This document shows positions 1 to 3,391 of a DNA stretch of 5,007 nucleotides, in pieces. Source of the stretch: an uncultured Anaeromassilibacillus sp. (lineage in GTDB: Bacteria; Bacillota; Clostridia; Oscillospirales; Acutalibacteraceae); contig CAMFTQ010000067.1 in assembly GCA_945988865.1 (NCBI GenBank), forward strand, positions 1 to 5,007, given 5' to 3'. The notes under the pieces are model-generated. The model was given only the letters and a program-made list of their open reading frames with translations. It did no database searches and was not told the DNA's origin. Within the stretch, counting starts at the first letter, position 1. Each line of letters opens with the position of its first letter. A program made the position numbers and the translations under genes.

Positions 1-43
1 ACCTAAGCCTTCGTCGGCAGCGTCAGATGTGTATAAGAGACAG
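1..43 (+). other. Illumina Nextera adapter remnant (i5 index plus Tn5 mosaic end); not genomic
   Basis: Bases 11-43 are the Nextera read-1 transposase adapter: TCGTCGGCAGCGTC at 11-24, then the 19-base Tn5 mosaic end AGATGTGTATAAGAGACAG at 25-43. Bases 3-10 (CTAAGCCT) match the Nextera i5 index known as S508/N508, and the leading AC fits the end of the flow-cell primer that precedes the index. All parts are in library order and orientation, at the very edge of the window. This is therefore an untrimmed sequencing adapter rather than a natural transposon end. Genomic sequence starts at base 44, and any reading frame crossing into 1-43 is artefactual there. Confidence 0.97.
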
Positions 44-211
44 CTCTATGCTTTCTCTGAAAGACAGGTAATCGTTTTTTCTGTTATTATAAAGCTCAAT
101 AAATTCAGGTGCATCTGCAAGTCCGCAGGAGGCTACATTGTGACCAATTTTATCTAAATACCACGCAATACAGCTACCCCAACGACCGCAACCAAGAACA
201 GAAATGTTCAT
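44..211 (-). CDS. gpsA: Glycerol-3-phosphate dehydrogenase [NAD(P)+], N-terminal fragment (contig-edge truncation)
   Basis: The 56 codons visible encode the start of a Rossmann-fold dehydrogenase. The beta-strand MNISVLG leads into the dinucleotide-binding motif G-C-G-R-W-G-S (residues 7-13). The G-x-G-x-W-G form is characteristic of GpsA, which reduces dihydroxyacetone phosphate to sn-glycerol-3-phosphate for phospholipid synthesis in the cytoplasm. Further on, NNRKNDYLS (about 42-50) resembles the N-x-x-Y-L-P stretch that follows the cofactor domain's second strand in this family. The ATG at 211 has an AGGAG ribosome binding site (218-222 on the plus strand) with 6-base spacing. The family is usually about 330 residues, so most of the gene is missing beyond the contig end. 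The open frame continues into the adapter as Leu-Ser-Leu-Ile-His-Ile, which is not part of the protein. It lies just downstream of the 6S RNA on the same strand. Other Rossmann dehydrogenases are possible but less likely given the Trp-Gly motif. Confidence 0.78.
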
Positions 212-226
212 AATTAACTCCTATGT

Positions 227-245
227 AAAAAAATAACCCACCCGA
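227..245 (-). terminator. Probable 3' end/terminator of the 6S RNA (closing stem plus U-tract)
   Basis: On the minus strand the closing-stem arm TCGGGTGGG is followed by TTA and a run of seven T (plus-strand A at 227-233). This fits release of the 6S transcript just before the gpsA ribosome binding site. The upstream arm lies about 160 bases away, so it is not a compact intrinsic hairpin; the U-tract could also mark a processing end. Read-through would place gpsA on the same RNA. Confidence 0.4.
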
Positions 246-410
246 CCGTATTGTGCTTTACATAACCTGCCTACTAAGTGACAGGTGGGTGCTTCCCTTT
301 TGTATCAGGCTCCCTTCGTCCACAAGGGGAGGTCTGCACACAACAAAAGGAGTTCGGCTCCCAAAATAAAAATTGTAGGGTTATTCAGCACCATTCACGC
401 ATCGGGCAGG
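237..410 (-). ncRNA. ssrS: 6S RNA (SsrS), regulator of RNA polymerase holoenzyme
   Basis: Read on the minus strand this stretch folds into the long rod with a central bubble that defines 6S RNA, which mimics an open promoter and sequesters housekeeping-sigma RNA polymerase. Visible pairings from the outside in are CCTGCCCGA (402-410) with TCGGGTGGG (237-245, two G-U pairs), GTGCT (387-391) with AGCAC (253-257), and ATAACC (379-384) with GGTTAT (262-267). Then comes the unpaired bubble, with CCTACAATTTT on the 5' side and CACCCACCTG on the 3' side. Beyond it the terminal arm pairs CCTTTTGT (343-350) with ACAAAAGG (296-303) and ends in a CTCCC/GGGAG hairpin. Sequence blocks such as CCTACA, GGGAGCC, GGGAAGC and CACCCACCTG resemble clostridial 6S RNAs as I recall them. 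The length of about 174 nt is normal. No consensus promoter is evident immediately upstream. A covariance-model search against Rfam RF00013 would settle it. Confidence 0.85.
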
Positions 411-454
411 AAATAAACTAAAAACTAATCTTAATATATCCTGCTGATTTATTT

Positions 455-751
455 TTATTCCTCTTCATCATCAAAAAGCTCTTCAAAACGCTTTTCGAAA
501 ATCTCTGCAAGCTCATCAAGCAGATCATCGTCCTCAACCTCAGCAAGCTGCTGCTCACCGTCAACGTCGATAACCTCCATAATATAATACTCACCGCTAT
601 CCTCAACAGCATCATTAGCGTCATCGAAAATAGGGTAGAGCGCATAGTACTCTGTATCGTTGTAAACAAGTTGGTCGAGTATCTCAAACTGATGCTCAAC
701 ATTTTCTTCGTCTACAAGAGTGATTAAATCTGCCGCAAAATCGTTTTCCAT
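455..751 (-). CDS. Small acidic DUF1292-family protein
   Basis: This encodes 98 residues. The pattern 'I-T-L-V-D-E-E-N-V-E-H-Q-F-E-I-L-D' followed by 'Y-N-D-T-E-Y-Y-A-L-Y-P' and 'Y-Y-I-M-E-V' matches the DUF1292 family (B. subtilis YrzB type), which is widespread in Firmicutes and has no established function. The body looks like a small antiparallel beta domain (about 8-75) followed by an acidic helical tail (about 76-98). The protein is extremely acidic, with one Lys and one Arg in total and a run of Asp/Glu at the C-terminus. The start chosen is the ATG at 751 because GAGGAAGG sits 8 bases before it. An in-frame GTG at 781 would add a basic decapeptide but lies at the predicted transcription start and lacks a ribosome binding site. 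A sigma-A promoter lies at 788-816. The 6S RNA begins 44 bases downstream with no obvious terminator between, so the two may share a transcript. Confidence 0.85.
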   Translation of the reverse strand: MENDFAADLITLVDEENVEHQFEILDQLVYNDTEYYALYPIFDDANDAVEDSGEYYIMEVIDVDGEQQLAEVEDDDLLDELAEIFEKRFEELFDDEEE

Positions 752-787
752 AACATTTACCTTCCTCTTTTTTATTTTCACAACGTA

Positions 788-816
788 ATTTTACCCCTAA
801 AATCGTAATTAGTCAA
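788..816 (-). promoter_or_regulatory. Sigma-A promoter for the DUF1292 gene
   Basis: On the minus strand, TTGACT (811-816) and TAAAAT (788-793) are separated by 17 bases. The predicted start is near 781, giving a leader of about 30 nt that contains the GAGGAAGG ribosome binding site for the ATG at 751. A second TTGACA on the same strand (823-828) has no good -10 partner at the right distance. Confidence 0.7.
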
Positions 817-886
817 GTCCTTTGTCAATATAAATAAATTTTTTTATTTGCGATAAATATTTTTACAGACATTTGATAAAAAGCTC

Positions 887-914
887 TTGACAAAGCTGTT
901 TTTTGTGCTATAAT
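887..914 (+). promoter_or_regulatory. Strong sigma-A promoter with extended -10 (P1), orphan
   Basis: A perfect -35 TTGACA (887-892) and a perfect -10 TATAAT (909-914) are 16 bases apart, and a TG one base upstream of the -10 (906-907) makes it an extended -10. The predicted start is near 919-921. The nearest downstream gene starts at 1143, beyond an intrinsic terminator and a second promoter, so P1 appears to serve a short transcript of its own or an attenuated leader. Confidence 0.8.
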
Positions 915-920
915 AATTAC

Positions 921-999
921 ATTAAAGATGATTCATAGTGTTTTGATTACTCCATAAAAATACCTTAGAAGAACCGGCGGCTTAAAACCGTCGGTTTTT
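921..999 (+). ncRNA. Candidate small RNA or attenuated leader, about 80 nt
   Basis: The unit is defined only by its boundaries: a consensus promoter upstream (887-914) and an intrinsic terminator at its 3' end (972-999). The first 50 nt are AT-rich and show no strong internal hairpin. I do not recognise the RNA as a known family. A 9-codon frame, M-I-H-S-V-L-I-T-P (928-957), exists but lacks a proper ribosome binding site and has no codon runs typical of an attenuator peptide. Two readings fit: a free-standing small RNA, or a 5' leader whose terminator gates transcription into the polysaccharide genes 143 bases downstream. A second promoter after the terminator favours the first reading, without excluding the other. 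Confidence 0.42.
972..999 (+). terminator. Intrinsic terminator ending the P1 transcript
   Basis: AACCGGCGG (972-980) pairs with CCGTCGGTT (988-996) through nine pairs, one of them G-U, around a 7-base loop. The T-run at 995-999 follows directly. The opposite strand has no T-run after the hairpin, so it acts rightward only. Confidence 0.8.
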
Positions 1000-1076
1000 C
1001 ACGATAAAATATTTCACAATATTAAGGGTGAAAACAGTCGCTTTTTTAGCATAATTTTAGTATATTTCAATTTTTC

Positions 1077-1105
1077 TTGAAAAAAACTACTTTTTGTTAT
1101 ATAAT
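1077..1105 (+). promoter_or_regulatory. Sigma-A promoter (P2) for the phosphoglycosyl transferase/Wzy operon
   Basis: TTGAAA (1077-1082) and TATAAT (1100-1105) are separated by 17 bases. Transcription should start near 1112, giving a leader of about 31 nt that carries the GGAGGA ribosome binding site (1132-1137) 5 bases before the ATG at 1143. The -35 overlaps a short inverted repeat, TTTTTC-TT-GAAAAA (1071-1084), which might be an operator but could equally be AT-rich chance. Confidence 0.78.
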
Positions 1106-1142
1106 CAATCAGTGATTTTGTTTTTAAATTTGGAGGAATATA

Positions 1143-1829
1143 ATGAAATTGCTCCCCTTTGATAAAATGCCGAAGGAATTTCAAAATGATGAGGTCAAAC
1201 CTTATTACGATATTCTTTTTGCTAAAAGAAAAAGCCTTGTTGTTAAGCGATGCTTTGATATTTTAGTTTCGCTTATTATGATAATATTATTAGCAATACC
1301 TATGCTTATTATTGCCGTTTTGGTAAAATGCACGTCAAAAGGCCCTGTGCTTTATAAGCAGGAAAGAGTGACAGCCTACGGAAAGCAATTTAAAATACTG
1401 AAATTTCGCACAATGTGCACAAACGCCGATAAAATAGGACCGCTTGTAACAGGCTGTGACGACAGCAGAATTACACCGATTGGCAAAACTTTGCGCCGTC
1501 TGCGACTTGATGAGCTGCCACAGATTTTTCACGTGCTAAGCGGTAAAATGAGCCTTGTAGGCGCAAGACCCGAGGTGCCTAAGTATGTTAAGGCATACAC
1601 ACCCGTTATGATGGCAACCTTGATTATGCCGGCAGGCATAACCTCACTTGCAAGCATAAAATTTAAGGACGAGGACGATATGCTTGCAAATTGTGACGAT
1701 ATTGAAAAAGAGTATATCACAAACATTCTGCCTAAGAAAATGGAATACAATTTAAAATATCTCGGTCGTTTCGGCTTCAGACGAGATCTTTATCTTATGC
1801 TTAAAACCGTTAAGGATGTGCTGTTTTAA
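1143..1829 (+). CDS. Polyprenyl-phosphate phosphoglycosyl transferase (bacterial sugar transferase, PF02397 type)
   Basis: This 228-residue protein is a short, single-membrane-helix initiating transferase. It would move a sugar-1-phosphate from a UDP-sugar to undecaprenyl phosphate at the inner membrane face, the first step of capsule, exopolysaccharide or glycoprotein glycan assembly. Family landmarks in order are K-R-C-F-D (35-39), a membrane re-entrant helix (about 38-62) with a central Pro53, GPVLYKQERV (67-76), KFRTM (87-91), TPIGKTLRRLRLDELPQ (111-127) with the catalytic Asp123-Glu124 pair, MSLVGARPE (136-144) and PAGITSLASIKFKDE (163-177). It lacks the extra N-terminal helices of WcaJ/WbaP-type enzymes, so it resembles the PglC/EpsL size class. 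The usual Pro of the VGPRP motif is Ala141 here. The ATG at 1143 has GGAGGA 5 bases upstream. The Wzy-family gene starts 18 bases after its stop and is probably co-transcribed. The sugar cannot be assigned from sequence alone. Confidence 0.93.
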   Translation: MKLLPFDKMPKEFQNDEVKPYYDILFAKRKSLVVKRCFDILVSLIMIILLAIPMLIIAVLVKCTSKGPVLYKQERVTAYGKQFKILKFRTMCTNADKIGPLVTGCDDSRITPIGKTLRRLRLDELPQIFHVLSGKMSLVGARPEVPKYVKAYTPVMMATLIMPAGITSLASIKFKDEDDMLANCDDIEKEYITNILPKKMEYNLKYLGRFGFRRDLYLMLKTVKDVLF

Positions 1830-1847
1830 AATTTAGGGGGTGATTTT

Positions 1848-3302
1848 ATGTCAAACCTAAAGCTTATTCTTTGTGACAACGCCTTTTTCAGAAAGTGCTA
1901 CATACTCACGCTGTTTTTCCTCAATATCGCATTTATAAAAATCCCTGCAAATGTCGCTTTGGTAATGCTTTTTGTATGGGGAGTAATACTCACAGCGTAC
2001 AACGAGAAAAAGTACCACACATTTTTAAATATGCGCTTCGGCATATGGATAGTGGCTTTTATGCTATGTTCCGTTGTCACCGCAATATATCATATCTCAA
2101 ACAACTTTGTCGGCAATCTTGTGATGATTTTGCACACGTATATCTGCTTTTTCACCTTTTACGGAATGCATACCGAAAAGCACCACAATCCGCAGGCAGA
2201 GCTTTATTCCGTTTGTCGTTTCGTAGTGTATATATCGACAATATGCGCCTTGGCAGGACTTATTCTGCTTATGGCAGGCGTTTCGTTTGAGATGTACGGC
2301 TTGAAATTTATCATCTTTGAAAACAGATTCACAGGTGTTTATACAAACCCGAATCTGTTAGGCTTTTCTGCCGTTTGCGCTCTTTTCTGCTGTCATATGC
2401 TCACTAAAAAGAATTTTATCAGAAACTCCGGACAGACAAGAGTAAGCCGTATCTGGCTTGCCGGCTGTGCCACAACAAACATAATTTCTCTTTTGCTGTG
2501 CGACTCAAACGCTTCTCTTGTGCTGTGCATCTGCTATTGCATTGGCTATACTGCGTTTAAGCTGTTGGCAAGCGAAAGGCATTTTACAGTAAAACAGATT
2601 ATACAAAAATCAGCCGCACTTCTCCTTGTCGGCACAATAATTGTCTTTTCTGCATTTACGGTAAGAAAGTTCTGTCAGGCAGGCTTTTCTGTTCTGCTTT
2701 TGCAGTCAAAACAGCAGACGACCTCTCAGAACATTTCAAAAGAGGATATACAGGAAATTGCCTCTGAAATCACAACCTTTACACATCAGAACAAAAATAT
2801 CGACAGCGGAAGATTTGGTCTTATTAAAGACTCAGCCGAGCTGTTTAAGCTCCATCCGCTGTGGGGAATAGGCAAGAGCAATATTGTCGATTACAGCCAG
2901 CGTTACCTTGAAAATACAGTTTTGAACTACGCAAACTTCAGCGACCTGCATAACGGCTACCTGACTATTCTTGTATGCTCCGGAATTTTCGGCTTTACTC
3001 TTTTTTCAATATTCGGTATCCGCTTTGCAAAGCACATTTTCACAATAACCTTTTTGCACAGAAGATACTTAAATAATTCATCATTACCCTGTGAGGTATG
3101 CTTTCTGCTTGCTTATCTTGTGTATGCGCTTTTTGAAAAAACCTTGCTCTACGACCTGTCGTTTATGGTAATGTTTTTCTGGATGATAGCAGGCAGTGCA
3201 AGCTGTATTTTAAGAAAATACGAAAAGGGCGAAACTCCGCAAAATCTTTTCTATCAAAAACGCCTGAAGGCTCACAGAGAAAAGAAAAAAACTAAAGAAT
3301 AA
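1848..3302 (+). CDS. Wzy/O-antigen-ligase family membrane protein (polysaccharide polymerase or ligase)
   Basis: This 484-residue protein has about eleven hydrophobic segments (near 18-50, 64-80, 87-106, 122-145, 169-184, 203-240, 254-271, 370-392, 415-430 and 434-456, some holding two helices) and a basic C-terminal tail. A large hydrophilic loop (about 281-368) carries GRFGLIKDSAELFKLHPLWG, with Arg322, and ends at DLHNGYL, with His368. This is the arrangement of the O-antigen ligase/Wzy_C domain (PF04932), in which extracytoplasmic Arg and His act in glycan transfer from polyprenyl diphosphate. An earlier motif, R-F-T-G-V-Y-T-N-P-N (160-169), is also typical. The protein may polymerise lipid-linked repeat units, or ligate glycan to a protein or wall acceptor; sequence does not separate these roles. 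The ATG at 1848 follows AGGGGGTG with 5-base spacing. It is the second gene after the initiating transferase, and a terminator lies 42 bases past its stop. Confidence 0.88.
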   Translation: MSNLKLILCDNAFFRKCYILTLFFLNIAFIKIPANVALVMLFVWGVILTAYNEKKYHTFLNMRFGIWIVAFMLCSVVTAIYHISNNFVGNLVMILHTYICFFTFYGMHTEKHHNPQAELYSVCRFVVYISTICALAGLILLMAGVSFEMYGLKFIIFENRFTGVYTNPNLLGFSAVCALFCCHMLTKKNFIRNSGQTRVSRIWLAGCATTNIISLLLCDSNASLVLCICYCIGYTAFKLLASERHFTVKQIIQKSAALLLVGTIIVFSAFTVRKFCQAGFSVLLLQSKQQTTSQNISKEDIQEIASEITTFTHQNKNIDSGRFGLIKDSAELFKLHPLWGIGKSNIVDYSQRYLENTVLNYANFSDLHNGYLTILVCSGIFGFTLFSIFGIRFAKHIFTITFLHRRYLNNSSLPCEVCFLLAYLVYALFEKTLLYDLSFMVMFFWMIAGSASCILRKYEKGETPQNLFYQKRLKAHREKKKTKE

Positions 3303-3315
3303 ATGAATAATTCTG

Positions 3316-3344
3316 TTGTGAAATCGGCAGAATAATGATATAAT
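3316..3344 (+). promoter_or_regulatory. Sigma-A promoter (P3) for nadE, extended -10
   Basis: TTGTGA (3316-3321) and a perfect TATAAT (3339-3344) are 17 bases apart, with TG at 3336-3337 giving an extended -10. The predicted start, near 3351, lies inside the 5' arm of the following terminator hairpin. The nadE ATG is about 40 bases further on, with the ribosome binding site AGGTGA at 3380-3385. Confidence 0.75.
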
Positions 3345-3377
3345 ACCTGTAGATGTAATTTCTACAGGTAATTTTTT
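3345..3377 (+). terminator. Intrinsic terminator of the polysaccharide operon, overlapping the nadE promoter start site
   Basis: ACCTGTAGA (3345-3353) pairs perfectly with TCTACAGGT (3361-3369) around a 7-base loop, followed by AA and six T (3372-3377). Transcripts arriving from the Wzy-family gene contain both arms and should stop here. Transcripts starting at P3 begin near 3351 and lack most of the 5' arm, so they should pass freely into nadE. Confidence 0.78.
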
Positions 3378-3391
3378 GCAGGTGAATATTT

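Larger units (their letters stand above)
752..1142. other. Divergent intergenic region with three promoters and one terminator
   Basis: This gap between the leftward DUF1292 gene and the rightward phosphoglycosyl transferase has no protein-coding frame of convincing length. It contains the DUF1292 promoter (788-816, minus), a strong rightward promoter (887-914), an intrinsic terminator (972-999) and a second rightward promoter (1077-1105). The stretch 1000-1076 is AT-rich and holds only a short inverted repeat, TTTCAC (1012-1017) with GTGAAA (1028-1033). The three promoters and the terminator make this gap the regulatory centre of the window. Confidence 0.7.

Noticed and set aside
23..43. C-terminal extension of the gpsA frame to a stop inside the first 43 bases
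   Set aside because: Those codons translate the reverse strand of the Tn5 mosaic-end adapter; the stop is synthetic.
25..43. Natural Tn5-type transposon end
   Set aside because: The 19-base mosaic end is joined to the Nextera adapter and an i5 index at the contig edge, with no transposase gene or target duplication.
237..410. Riboswitch or T-box leader controlling gpsA
   Set aside because: The long rod with a central bubble and the CCTACA and CACCCACCTG blocks fit 6S RNA. No T-box sequence or known aptamer core was seen.
411..454. TATATT (433-438, minus strand) as a 6S promoter -10
   Set aside because: No -35 lies at a suitable distance, and the start would fall well before the closing stem; too weak to list as a promoter.
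418..702. Minus-strand frame overlapping DUF1292
   Set aside because: It is an alternate-frame shadow: Met/Leu/Ser-rich, with no recognisable domain, and fully explained by the DUF1292 gene in another frame.
752..781. Upstream GTG start at 781 for the DUF1292 gene
   Set aside because: It lies at the predicted transcription start with no ribosome binding site, whereas the ATG at 751 has GAGGAAGG well placed and begins the conserved part.
1895..2290. 131-codon plus-strand frame inside the Wzy-family gene
   Set aside because: It is out of frame with a strongly supported membrane protein; its His/Arg/Tyr-rich composition is typical of a shifted frame.
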